From Parelaphostrongylus tenuis (taxonomy: Eukaryota > Nematoda > Chromadorea > Rhabditida > Metastrongylidae), in assembly GCA_019055375.1 (NCBI GenBank), contig JAHQIW010007363.1:124001-188000 (forward strand): a stretch of 64,000 bases of DNA. The letters run 5' to 3'. The notes below the pieces were generated by a model that saw nothing but the letters and a program-made list of their open reading frames with translations, did not search any database and was not told the origin of the DNA. Numbering within the stretch: the stretch's first letter is position 1; every line of letters starts with the position of its first letter. Shown here piece by piece: positions 21,400 through 32,479 of this stretch. A program made the translations under genes and the position numbers.

Positions 21400-21425
21400 C
21401 TTCGCTTTGTTGATGGCTTCCTCAG

Positions 21426-21527
21426 CTTTTGAAAAGTGTCTATGAAGTCGAGACGATGCTCAATGAACTCAACGAAGCGAAGGAAAGGTTGAGTTTAGTT
21501 CAAATAGGAAGAAGATCCAGTTTATGA
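21426..21527 (+). CDS. Candidate terminal exon with coiled-coil character
   Basis: Acceptor GGCTTCCTCAG is followed by 33 codons (SVYEVETMLNELNEAKERLS and a basic tail) and TGA at 21525. Heptad-like leucines suggest a helical end of a protein. Whether it belongs to the coiled-coil exons at 13.3-14.2 kb or to the fragment at 21223 cannot be decided here. Confidence 0.35.
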   Translation, partial: LLKSVYEVETMLNELNEAKERLSLVQIGRRSSL

Positions 21528-21864
21528 AAAGAATCGATGGTGCGAAGGTGAACAGATTGAGCTGGTTGGTTTTCTGATTACGTCGACCACCTCCTACGTA
21601 TACTATGGGTGATCACTGAACATGGGGAACAATATAAAGAAGAAATTAGCAGAAGAAGAAGAGCAGTTCTCCCTTTGAGCCTCTAAAAAAGCCAACGACC
21701 AAACAGTAAACGTCAAACTTTGTGCTCACCTCTTAATTTGATCAGATCCCCAGAACTCTGTTTTGCAATAGAGAAGCGAACTAATACTGCAGCTACGTCA
21801 AGAAAGTTGTGGAAATTTGTGGGCTCCTCAGTAATGTCTTCTGAAAATAAAATATTGATTCGCC

Positions 21865-22095
21865 CAGCACCAGGCCGCTTTGTGTCACTCAAATGTTCGA
21901 AAACTATTTCATTTTTGAAGCCATTGATGCAGAGTGTTGTGCAAAGCTTTCGCGTCAGCCGGGACTCAAACCCACATCTCTCTATGCGGGAGCGCCTGCT
22001 CTGAGCCGTTGCACTATTGACGCCCATTTTGCCCACTACTCTTTCTACGCTACAACGCATCTATCTGTCAGCCGCAAATCGTTTCATTTTTCTCA
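21865..22095 (-). repeat. tRNA-derived SINE, family A, copy 2
   Basis: Reverse-orientation copy of the 412-640 element. On the minus strand it has GACAGATAGATGCG, the A-box-like GTGCAACGGCTCAGAG and the B-box-like GGTTTGAGTCCC, then TTTGCAC. The frames over this region are products of the repeat. Confidence 0.65.
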
Positions 22096-22477
22096 TTTTT
22101 ACATCACTTCAGTTTTTCGTAACAGGCCGATCTATCATATAAATTATCATGATAACTAATTTGTTTCTATAAAAGAGGTCCCAAGCGGATTTGAAACCAC
22201 TGTGTTCAAAACTCTGATTAGCCCTTCCCTCATATATGTCCAAGCATCGGGTATTGTGATGTCCGCGTGTTTCAGTACAACATTTCATTTGGCTATTCGT
22301 CGGCACTGATTTTGATAGGCTTTTGTTGTGGTCTTCATTACTGATTTATTATGAAATGCTTGGTGTTGTGATCTTTATATTGTTCGCTCCAGTTTTTTTC
22401 CCTCTCTTTTTATTATTTAATCTCCTTTTATCTCTCCTTTTCTTTTAATTTTCAATTTCTCTTTTTCTTATACTTAG

Positions 22478-22598
22478 ACTGACGCTATGTCGACGTGCGA
22501 GCGCGTGTACGAGAAGCTGCTAACACCGCTGGAAGAGGGCCACATCCGACGCTGTTGCTGGATGGCATGAATATCATGTACCTCTGCAGAGCAAACGA
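22478..22598 (+). pseudogene. Exon-like sequence with one frameshift
   Basis: A long pyrimidine tract and TACTTAG acceptor precede it and a strong donor (CGA|GTGAGT) follows. The first frame reads MSTCERVYEKLLTPLEEG and then hits a stop. A +1 shift continues as HPTLLLDGMNIMYLCRANE up to the donor. The shift lies at about 22535-22545. The phrase LLLDGMN faintly recalls NYN/PIN-type nucleases, but that is only a guess. Confidence 0.35.
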
Positions 22599-23418
22599 GT
22601 GAGTGATCGAGAATAAATCATAAACTTCTAGTTTTTTTTGACTTTGTTGATTAGTACAATAGGGGTACTACAGTAGAATGAGAGGAGAGATTTCGAGTCT
22701 CCTTGGGTTTTATGTCCTTTTTGGCAATAATGCGAACCATGAAGTCTTTTATCATCCTTGTAATATTTCAGTCTTACTCTTTAGTACAAATCTGGCAGTA
22801 CCATTAAATCTGGAAAGAGATTTTAATAGTCTTTTTGAGCTTTATAAGTGTCTTTTGGCAGTGATTCTGTTGTTTTTCTACTTTTCCTATCATTTTCCTC
22901 CAATATTACTTGTCATGGACTTTTTTATAGTGCTATTCAATGGAAGAAGGAATTATTCTATCATACAAAACTGTCAAAACAATAGTGATATTTCGCCTGA
23001 AAGATACGTTTCAAAGCAAATAACTACTACGCAAATTTCTCCATGAAGCTGCAAAAATTTTCCATAGCATGTTCGTTAGAATTTTAGCTAATTTTAAAAC
23101 GAAACTCTTGCGACTACTCTCAGTAATGGGGCATTTGATCGCTAGAGACTTCAATGTGGTGGCCATCGTGCCACGATCATTCTAAATTTCGTTTCCGAAA
23201 CGAAACGAGGTGTTATGGATGTGAGTTTCGGCGATATATTGTAATAAAATTGAGGTGAATTCCCTTCTCTTCGGCATGCCGAAGACCCTCTGGTTAATTG
23301 CTTTTCTATTTCTTGCAAATAATAGGAAAAAAATCTGAAACGCGCTCCTTTAACTTCGACAATATCAATCAACGATGGGCCCATAATCGAGTAGCTAGTG
23401 ATGCTCGAGGATTGGTAG

Positions 23419-23604
23419 ATACCCCTTACTTCTCGTGAATACTGTCCAGCAATCAATGGCGAATACCCTAGGCCGGTTGGGCTCGAAATTGCAAAAAGAT
23501 GTGCTCGATCAGTATTGCATGACGTTAGTGAAGAAGATAGATTGAAAGCGACTGCCAATGAATTATCTATCCCGTGTCGATTGAGCCAGTTGCCACAAAA
23601 TTGA
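23419..23604 (+). CDS. Coding-like fragment, unidentified protein
   Basis: 61 codons open to a TGA, reading EYCPAINGEYPRPVGLEIAK and then CARSVLHDVSEEDRLKATAN. It follows a TAG at 23416 that could be part of an acceptor, though with no pyrimidine tract. A 135-codon antisense frame overlaps it and looks like a shadow. Family unknown. Confidence 0.3.
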   Translation: MPLTSREYCPAINGEYPRPVGLEIAKRCARSVLHDVSEEDRLKATANELSIPCRLSQLPQN

Positions 23605-23789
23605 CTTGAAGAAATTTTGAAAACACTCTGATAATGATGAAGACGTCGAAGTATTGGCCGAATTTATTTCTACAAACATAATGCTACTGACTCAATTAAG
23701 AAAGGAGATATGATTTGAAAGCTAACAATATTACGTTTTGAAGATATAATATGATTCCTTTAATTCACCCGCTTCTAGTGGTGGTATGA

Positions 23790-23975
23790 TGTTTCAACTA
23801 TACCCATTGATGCAGTGTGATGTGCAAAAATTTCGCGTCAGGCGGGTTTAAAACCTGCACCACACTCTATCCGGGAGCGCGTGCACTATCCTTTGCACTA
23901 CTGACACCTATTTTGCACACCACTCTTTCTACGCCACAGTGTATCTATAACGCATCTATCTGATGTCACTCTTAG
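23790..23975 (-). repeat. tRNA-derived SINE, family A, copy 3
   Basis: Minus-strand copy with AGTGCAAAGGATAGTGCACG and GGTTTTAAACCCGCC in place of the B box. The downstream flank (CGTCAAAAAGGATTTAGCC region on the plus strand) is shared with the 26.8-kb copy. Confidence 0.6.
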
Positions 23976-24179
23976 TTTGCATTTTTCTTAGTCAAAAAGG
24001 ATTTAGCCAAACGGAAGCAAATAGCAAGCAATTACTGCTAACGTTCGTAAAACATATTTGCTCATTCGTTCTTAATTTACCAGTTCGATCTGAAACAGCT
24101 GAGTTTTGTGATTATTTAGACATATTTGCGATGACGAGAGTTAATTCGATTTCACACGCAATTTATTGGCATTTATGAA

Positions 24180-25780
24180 TTGTCACTCATAAGCGAAAGT
24201 TATGCGACACTCAATTCAAAGAAAGAAGTCTGCTATCATCTACATCAACTGAATCTGGACTGAGATTTTGCATCAAGATTCTACAACTTCGATTTTTAGA
24301 CGCAAAAACATCTCTCTCTTAGAATCTTTGTTGGGAATGGACCTAGATTTCGTAGAAAAAGCAAAATTTTGTCGGAAACGGCGATGGTGATTTTTACAGC
24401 TGCCTCCCTTATATTTGAAGTTCGAAACTTCAACTCTCATTCGCTCCATTCTCTCCCCTCCTCCTTCCTCAGTCCTTCTGTCTGCACCTCAGCGTAGCGT
24501 CCTCGCACGATAGAATGTAATGTCTTCTATGATCCTCCAAATTCTAAAGCCGTTAACTGCGAAACTGAACAACGTACGTCCTCGTGCGTTGACGTCGACG
24601 CACAGCCGAGCGTCGTTTGATTAGAGAAGCTTTTCGCACCTACAGTGATTTCGGGGCTGGACTGGGTGATCTAAGCATTGATTCAGTATACCTTGATTCT
24701 ATATAAAAGTTTGAAGTGTTTAACTATGTGTTGGTTCGATTCAGACAACCACCACTTCTAAGAGAACAGAAAAAAAGTGAATGCAGTTTTCGTTAAGTTG
24801 AACATAGTCCTTTCTACTACAACACTCGCGCTTCCGGTAGAGAACTTTCAGGAGATGACGAGCTTCACAGTTATGGATACACTAAGGCGCAGGTGTCGAT
24901 TCAATGACAATAAACGCTTTGATCTTTTGACCATTTATGGCTCGTTTTGTTTTTATTTTGACTCTTGAGAACATATTCATGGAACAACATAGCTTAATTA
25001 TTCCTCACCTTTGAGATGAACGGTAGGAAGCTCCACTATTCATGGGCGTCGCGATAGGTAAACCATGCCCATCAGTAGCTAGAAATGGCATTCATTAATG
25101 GCCTGATAGCCATTAATCGAAAAAAAAAACCGGTGGCCTACACGAGACGGATTTCCACTGTCTTCGCTTACTGGCTCCCATCGATGTATATATGCGACTA
25201 AAGTTATTAGTGACCGTATCTTCACTAGGAAGAATGAATATTGTTTCACTGTTTGTCCGAACAAATTTAACACCTTTTCTTGGTCAAGGGTTTCCACGAT
25301 ATCAGGTTTATCTATATCGTCTAAAAATCAACACATTTGGGAAATTGTCTTTTTTTTAAATTACATGGAAGAACCATGTAATCACATACCATCTTCTGTC
25401 TCTACTGCATCACTCTTTTTCGCCTCCTGCTGCTGTTTCTACGTGTCTTTTCCTTTTCAAAGACTTTGCTGTTTATGCTATTCACGCTACTCGAGCATGA
25501 GATAGAGATGGAGTACGCGACATACCTGAAGAAATCATTTCAAGAGTGGTTTTTCAAAAATCATAAGTGTTGCAACATGAAATCTATCTGGATAAGTCAA
25601 AGTCTGAATTGCTAGAAAGCATCGAAGATGTAGCAAACACTTCGTACCTCGTGCAGTTGTAGGATGAACACATGGTAAGCCTTCGACCCTTTGATGCTAC
25701 AGAGATGAAGATAAGCATAAGCCGAAGGTGTTCCCACGCTCAAGTACTTCAAATGCACTAAAACAATGCAATCCTCACTT
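24180..25780. other. No gene recognised
   Basis: A 41-base exon-like segment (24852-24892, acceptor CTTTCAG, donor CAG|GTGTCG) and a 72-codon minus-strand frame (25079-25297) are the only coding hints, and neither has support. The rest is unassigned. Confidence 0.35.
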
Positions 25781-25789
25781 AAGGATATG

Positions 25790-25870
25790 GAGTGGTACAC
25801 AGAAAACTCGATCTCAGGTGGAACTTGAACGCGCGTTCTACCCATTTCGATGGCGTCTTTTTCCTCAATA
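25790..25870 (-). repeat. tRNA-like element, family D, diverged copy
   Basis: The minus strand reads GTAGAACGCGCGTTCAAGTT followed by CCACCTGAGATCGAG. It matches the 3' half of the family D elements at 19.6-19.9 kb and 41.9 kb. The frames across it on both strands are likely incidental. Confidence 0.45.
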
Positions 25871-25944
25871 TACCTTACCGCAAATGTCAGCAGGCAGCAA
25901 CATACAGGTTTGCATGTGTAGCCACATACGGTATTGAACCCCAC

Positions 25945-26900
25945 TAGCGCTGGCAGCTATTCAAATCAAGTAACCTGTTCAATTTTACAACGAGTCCTGA
26001 GAGTGATACGTAGGCTCAACTCCCGTATGAGGTCGAAATTTCGCGTGTTACTTCATATGCATAGGTGATCGTTATGATATAACATTATTCCCTTGAAAGG
26101 AGATCAAGCTTAGTTCTCCTTGTTAACATAGAAATTAGAATAAATCAGGCCTTTTTCTTACGGGAGCCTATTCCACAGAGTATTATAAACAACAAAGAAA
26201 GCTGGGCTTCAGATATGACAGCATCCGTTAGTTCAATCCAGTTTGCTGGGTCATCACATCCGGCTTCAAAGATCGTCAAACTATGGAGCACTAAACACTG
26301 CTTCAGTTCGTTATCATTAGAGGCAAGCTTAGAGAGATGTTTAGACTAAAATAAAACGATCGTGACAACGGTCAAAATGACGATATGTCAACTCAACTCA
26401 AATCGACCAATTTCTAAAATTATACAAGTTTTGATGCGCGATATGTGATTGCTGGTGAAACCTATCGTATAAAAGCTAAAAGTGATTACCATGATCACAT
26501 TTTCTCTTCTAACGATGCCGAAGAACGTGACTAGTCGTCAAATACAAGGTTCTGCACTCTCTAGTTACCTTGCAGAAATTGCAAGTTGTCGAAGTCGAAG
26601 TTGTAAATCGTAATGGAAAGACTCGTCCAGATTCAGTTGATGTAGATGACGATAGGCTTTTTTTGAGTAGAGTGGCGCAATAACTTTCGCTTATAATTGA
26701 AATCAATTCATAAATGCCAAGAAATTGCACGTGAGATCGAAATGACTTTCTTCATCACAAATATATCTAAATAATCAGAAAAACTCAGATGTTATACGTC
26801 GAACTGGTAAATTAAGAACGAATGGGCAAATCTATTTTTTACCGAACGTTTACACTAAGTGCTTGCTATCTGATTCCGTTTGGAAAAATCCTTCTTGACT
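25945..26900. other. No gene recognised
   Basis: Unassigned AT-rich sequence. The last 70 bases share the AACTGGTAAATTAAGAACGA flank that also borders the SINE-A copy at 24.07 kb, in the opposite orientation. Confidence 0.35.
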
Positions 26901-26924
26901 GAGAAAAATGAAAAGTAAGAATGA

Positions 26925-27130
26925 CATCAGATAGATGCGTTATAGATGCGGTGTGTCGTAGAAAGCGTGGTGTACAAATGGGCGTGAGTAGTGCAACGGA
27001 TAAAGTGCGAGCTCCCCGGAAAGAGTGAGGTGCTGGTCGTAGTCCCGCCGACGCGAAGGTTTTGCACATCACTTTACATCAATGGATTTATTTGAAAGAT
27101 CATTCCACAGCTGGAAGCGGTTAAATAAAA
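26925..27130 (+). repeat. tRNA-derived SINE, family A, copy 4
   Basis: Plus-strand copy with GTAGTGCAACGGATAAAGTG and a damaged B box, followed by CGCGAAGGTTTTGCACATCA. It lies 100 bp from the next copy in the same orientation. Confidence 0.65.
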
Positions 27131-27227
27131 AATTTTTCGTTCGTTCTTCAATACCCAGTATCTGTCAGCGTGACTGGGTTCAATGTCGAAACCGACTACA
27201 CGGGCGAGGTCGTTGACGGCTGGCGGC

Positions 27228-27425
27228 TGACAGATAGATCTGCTGTGGTGTAGAAAGAGTGGTGTCCGAAATGGGCGTCAGTAGTGCAACGAATAAAGCA
27301 TGCACTCCCGAAAAAAATGAGGTGCGGTTCTAGTTCCGCCTGTTGCGAAAGTTTTGGACATTACTCTACATTACTTGGTTTATATATGAAATCCTACCTC
27401 CGCTAAAGCGGTTAATCCATTTTAA
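27228..27425 (+). repeat. tRNA-derived SINE, family A, copy 5
   Basis: Plus-strand copy with GTAGTGCAACGAATAAAGCA and GGTTCTAGTTCCGCC. It forms a tandem pair with the 26925 copy. Confidence 0.65.
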
Positions 27426-27862
27426 TCAAATGCATTTGATCTTCGATTCCTAGAGTGTAGTGAGGCTGTTGTAAGTGAGGTCGTAGCGTTAGAAATGCCG
27501 TCACTTTCTTTCTTGTAAATTACTTCTGCTCACATGTCTTAAAGTATGGGATCACAAATGAGTACTTGATAGTGACTTCCATCTCCTGGTACTCATTTAT
27601 TGAATGTTTCCAGAATTACGAGATTCCAGTGAATTGTAGAGAATCCTGGTCATAGCACTTTAATTGGTCAAGATTCATATATCATCAGCGCATTTACCAC
27701 TAGCATTAGGGATGACCGGAAAGAATGTGGTAGTGATGCTAAACATTGAAACGTACGTCTTCCACTCGAAATGACATACCGAACCTCTGGAAGGCTCAAA
27801 ACGTTCTAACAGACTACACTGAATTTTGAGTTAGGTCTGTCTTCGGTACTAAGGAGAGAAAT

Positions 27863-28035
27863 GGGGATAAAAGGACAAAATAAAATCTCTGCGTGTTGAT
27901 GAATTTCTGAGGAATGCTCCACGCATTCTTCTTTGTGCAGAACTGTTTGAGATAGGTGAATGCATATCTGCTTCAGGTTCACTAGCAGTGGCCCTACCGA
28001 TGTACCAAGTCGGTGCTGCTATCCTTTATGATTCG
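27863..28035 (-). repeat. tRNA-derived SINE, family B, diverged copy
   Basis: Contains GAATGCATATCTGCTTCAGG and the GGTGCTGCTATCCT stretch of family B, but the tRNA-like head is missing. It lies directly upstream of the AIP1-like fragment. Confidence 0.5.
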
Positions 28036-28119
28036 ATATGATTCGAATCTAGGCAGCAGCAGATCAGTCTTCAAGAATAAATAACGAAGACTCTGGTGGG
28101 TATACGAGCTTTCGTGTAT

Positions 28120-28412
28120 TTGCACCGCTTCTACGTACGCACTCTAGAATTTTCTTCGGCATTCACTTCCACTCCGAAAGGTGACCAAATAATCTACTGT
28201 AATGGCCATTCGGTCTACATGGTGGATGCTGAGGTAAGATCTCTGAATCACAAAAAACTTCAGAAGTTTAATCTCGACGTCGTTCGAACTGAGTCCTTAC
28301 TTCTTAATGAATTTAGAACACCACCGACGTCGATATCTGTATGGAGCATTCAGTGCCGGCTACCGTTTGCGGAGATGAGCCCGAGTCGGTATGTTTCACA
28401 CCTTTCTTTTTC
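28120..28412 (+). pseudogene. AIP1/WDR1 (UNC-78)-like N-terminal fragment
   Basis: The first segment, up to 28233, reads TPKGDQIIYCNGHSVYMVDA and ends at a strong donor GAG|GTAAGA. After an intron of 83 bases (28234-28316, ending AATTTAG), the next exon reads DICMEHSVPATV. A one-base insertion (near T28368) then shifts the frame to AEMSPSRY. The order matches the first WD40 repeat of actin-interacting protein 1, which works with cofilin in actin filament disassembly. No further blades follow in the next kilobase. It is therefore a truncated, frameshifted copy. The family call is from memory of AIP1 proteins, not a search. Confidence 0.55.
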
Positions 28413-28419
28413 TTGTTCT

Positions 28420-30060
28420 TATTCGCTTCTTCAGAGCCCAATAAGACCTTAATTGAATGTTCTCAAAGGTTTTTTCTCGATTTTTTTGCTGTTATATGGC
28501 AGCAAAGAAAACGATCCCATTCGCTGTACAAGAACTTTTTATAAGACGATTAGTAATCAGTCGAAACTCAAATCTGTGGCTCTACCAGCTCTGCCGTTGT
28601 GTGCTCTTTTTTTGAAAAAGCCCTTCTATGTCCCGTAGGATCCAAAATAAAATTATGCTTTACAACGACTGCCTGCTTTTACTGTTATCTCGCTGAAAGC
28701 ACGGAAAGGATATCAACGTGTAAATGAAATCTTGTAGTATCATAGTAATGTGAATGATCTGAAACTTCTATCGATGCTGGTAAGAAATTTCGAATTAAAT
28801 AGCGAAAATTGCGCCTCACATGTGAGTCGCGCTAGCGCGACTGATTAGTCACCGTATGGAATATACGGGCCAGCATCCCCAGCTTACTGAATAGATATGT
28901 TTGGTGTCGCTCGTTGCGAAATCTTATTCACATACAAGTAAGAGCTGGTGGCTTGGCACCAATATGACGAAGTCTTACCCACATACCCGCTAAAGCGCGG
29001 TGGCTTGAACCCGACGTCGCGCTGTAACCTGATATTCTTTTGCAGCTACAACGTAACAAAAAGTTTTTTTCCACAAAACAAAAACATTGACGGAATCGAA
29101 ATGATTTAGGCAGTCGAATCTTTGCTGAAAGCTTAAAGGAAAAGCTTTGTTCAGCGTGAAATATCTCAATGAGAAACATAGTTATATTTTTGCTCTTGTA
29201 GCGCGACAGTGTAACCATATTGAAAACAAAGTTTACCTGCGAAATCTCTGAGATTTGTTCCATTAAATGATTGTTAAGACTCGAAGAAAAGCAAAAGTTG
29301 CGTTTTTTATACGGATTTCAAAGAAAGGCGAGGATTATAGGAGTGATCCAGCCTTGGAAACACAATCCCCTTCTGGGTGTTATAACGCACCAAGAAGTCA
29401 GTCTAAGGAACCAAAAACATCATTGGAATCTCTTAAGCTTAATCTATCTTGGTTCAAAACTCTTAGGAAGAAATTTGGGCTAGCGAAAATTTTCGAATCA
29501 GGAAGTAAATTTTGTTTTTTGCTCTTTCAGCGTAATAGTGAAGTCTCTTTAGTAATAAAGTGAACCATTCAGATGCTTTTGGCTATCGAACGGTCTCTAA
29601 GACATTGAAAATAACGAATAAATAGGCTCATATAAAGGGTCGAAGCAGGGTAAGGACAGCGGAAAAATACCAAAATTGCCATACATAGGCAGCCCGGCGG
29701 CTGGTAACCGCACCATATGTGCTGGAATCAGTGTAATACCGATAGAAATTTGTTTTAGTTAACTGAATGTCACGAGAATGACAAGTGAACTATTATAAAT
29801 ACTTTCCTTTACTTTTATCAGAAGTAACATAGCTTTGAGCATGTTGACATAATCTTGAGATAGTAATGGGCCATTCCGAAAGGAAAGATCTCATGAAGTC
29901 ACTTTTATATATTCAATAATATTTTCCTGTCCCTCTAGTAGCAGAAGATCACATAAGTGTTTGAAAAATGATCTGCAAGATTTATGAATTCTAACCGTAG
30001 CTATTCACCTGGAGAGATAATCAATGTTGGCTACTGAAACTGACTGTCATTTAACCTGTT
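28420..30060. other. Repeat-like DNA, no gene recognised
   Basis: Parts resemble repeat R and the flanks of the fold-back elements (for example ATCTCTGAGATTTGTTCCAT near 29245, compare 12175). A 98-codon frame at 29267-29563 lies in this material and shows no motif. Confidence 0.35.
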
Positions 30061-30064
30061 ACAG

Positions 30065-30121
30065 TGCCTGGAGCTATGGAACTTGCAGGAACTGCACTCG
30101 AGAATGAAGTACTGGATTTGA
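30065..30121 (+). CDS. Candidate short terminal exon
   Basis: Acceptor CCTGTTACAG is followed by 18 codons (CLELWNLQELHSRMKYWI) and TGA. A possible poly(A) signal AATAAA lies about 430 bases downstream (near 30555). No partner exon was found, so it stays tentative. Confidence 0.25.
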   Translation, partial: CLELWNLQELHSRMKYWI

Positions 30122-30129
30122 TAGAGCTA

Positions 30130-31690
30130 AAGTGCATATTATAGTGTCACAATCCCTTACATAGTGAATGCGTTGCCGCTGTTCTTCATTCTATAATCCT
30201 AGAGAAGATTTGCTATCTCCTCGTCTATCTACTGTTGCTCCTACGATCTTTCCATGTACCCGATAACGAGCGATGCCGAGATGCTGCATGGTTTTATTTT
30301 GTTTTAATTACTTCTCGAAAGCAGGAGGAAAATATGGACTGTTGCCTCACAGAGAGTCTCGTCATCCTTTCATCACATGACACAGTTCTCATGTTAGCTA
30401 CACATCGTTTTTCGCACCCTGCTTGACGGCATATAGCATCGTGTTACTGCTTATTCGCATCATTCGCTCTACATTGACTAACAGCCAAACAATGCAGGAT
30501 GATATGCCACAATGAACATTGAATTATTTTTGTCTAGCAAGATGACTGCTGCAATAAATACCTGGCCATGACCTTTTAACTCGAGATTCATGCACTGCTC
30601 CCACCATAATTTTCCCCTTCATTCGCTTTGTAGGGAACCGCACTCTACTTGTTGTGAATTTATTTTGAATACCGAACTTAAAAGGTAGTTGTAAATTAAG
30701 TTTCTCTTCTCACAATACACCATAAATGTGTTGTATTATGGAAGCATTCGCGATATCCTATCTATACCTCTCAACTTATGTACACTTATCTAATGGTCAT
30801 AAGACTGTGTTTATCGCGGATACTCTTGTTGATTTAGTTGTGCTTGCCAATGTTGTATAATATTACTTATGTAAAGGTTTAATTATTCACGTCTAACTGT
30901 AACACTGCAGGAACTATGTGACAGATCAAAAGGAACAGAAGCACGCTGTTACGCGAATTAGTTAGGGTACTTAGGATGCATAACAAATTTTAGAGATTAG
31001 TGAAGCGTTTGTAACCGAAGTCTTAAAGTTCAAGGATTCTCGTCATTTTCATATCCTAAACCGTTCCTGTTCGCATAGGTCCTTAAGTTTAAGAACCACA
31101 GGTGCGTAACTAATGTTGACATTCGCCTCTTAATGCTCAATTATTTTATGCTTCAAAAAATTTCTCAATCCATTTGATCGTTTTACATTCGTAAATGTCA
31201 ACACTTAGTACATTGTGACGTGAGCAATAAGCTGAATGTATGTGATCTGATCATAAACGAAAGAAACATTCACGTTGAACAGAGAGACAAGTCATTTCGT
31301 TGAACTCGACCACTAAACAGTGGTCCTTGTTGCAGCAATGCAGTGAGCACTGCCTTATGAACTCTGCAGGTGGACAATTAGAAACGCTTACTATTTTGTT
31401 GATTCTCTGTCAATGCAATTAAAACGAAAAGTGGGCTCAAGTATGAATCACCATGAGGACATTTGTGTTCTATAACAAAAAATTCCTGTCTTCGACATCA
31501 TTTCGACAAGCCATTATCACTCATTTTGTAAGGAGTGGCAACAGCGACTATGTCAATAGGACAATTTACTAATGTTTTGGAGCTCACAGTTTTTCGAGAT
31601 CGAGTTATTTAGACAGGTGAACACAGTACTCTGAGTGTAATTAGTTGAGTAAAGAAAATTTCATTCTCAACTGTCATCCTATCTCATTTG
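30130..31690. other. No gene recognised
   Basis: Largely single-copy-looking sequence with no long frames. It could be 3' untranslated or intergenic DNA. Confidence 0.35.
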
Positions 31691-32475
31691 CTAGATATTA
31701 ACTTTCCAAAAGAGTGTTGGTGAACATTCGAAAGCTCAAATCTCTTGTTACAGCATCATGTTGCCGGCTCATCTTAGTGCCCTTTTGAAACACGTTAAAA
31801 AGCGAAAATAAAATTACTTTTCACACTCTCCCTTGACCGTCATTTCTATCACACGTATAATTCGCTGGAAGCACGAAAAGCATTGAGCGTGTAGAGAATT
31901 TTCCGTGGTATCAGAAACATATGTTTTTATCCAAACATTCTGACAGTATTTCAAACTCCATCGATAGCCCCCCTCCCCATTTTCCGTGAATTGGTCTTTA
32001 GACAAGGTCACCGAAAATGTAAAACTTGGTATTCAACTCGGTATTTTCGAAAATTTTGAATCACTAAGACTTGCGATTTCGAATAATGACGAGTAATCTG
32101 AAAAAGAGCTCTACCTAGTGAGGCTTAAAGCGCATGTATTTCTTCCTTCTACAACGTTATCAAAAAAAGCATTTCTAGAAACCAAACACATGAGCTCTTC
32201 GAAACTTGTGCTATTGAACGGGTGCTAGTAATCTAAGAGAGGAATTTTGTCTGCGAAATATAATCGAGATAATAAAAAACTCGTGGTCATGCGAAACATA
32301 ATTTTATTCCGAATTCTACAACGCTATGAAAAAGTGTTTTGAAAAACTGATTGCCCAGGGCTCTAGCCAGAGATCCAAGCTTTTGAGTGATTACTAACAT
32401 TCCCATGAAAGGTTTCTTTCTAGCGATTGAGATTGGTTTCTAATTTGTCGCCGGCTAATATGCACGCACCAATAA
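31690..32475. mobile_element. Fold-back DNA transposon, diverged copy 3
   Basis: The right end carries the family block (CTAACATTCCCATGAAAGGT, GATTGAGATTGG, GTCGCCGGCTAATATG). The interior contains the arm sequence GCACGAAAAGCATTGAGCGT seen at 14510 and 28695. The left boundary is approximate and the terminus is poorly kept. Confidence 0.45.
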
Positions 32476-32479
32476 AATA

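Noticed and set aside
23151..23558. 135-codon minus-strand open frame
   Set aside because: No motif, and a plus-strand frame over the same bases looks more like protein. It is probably an antisense shadow.
24852..24892. 41-base exon with acceptor and donor
   Set aside because: Too short to distinguish from chance, and no partner exon was found.
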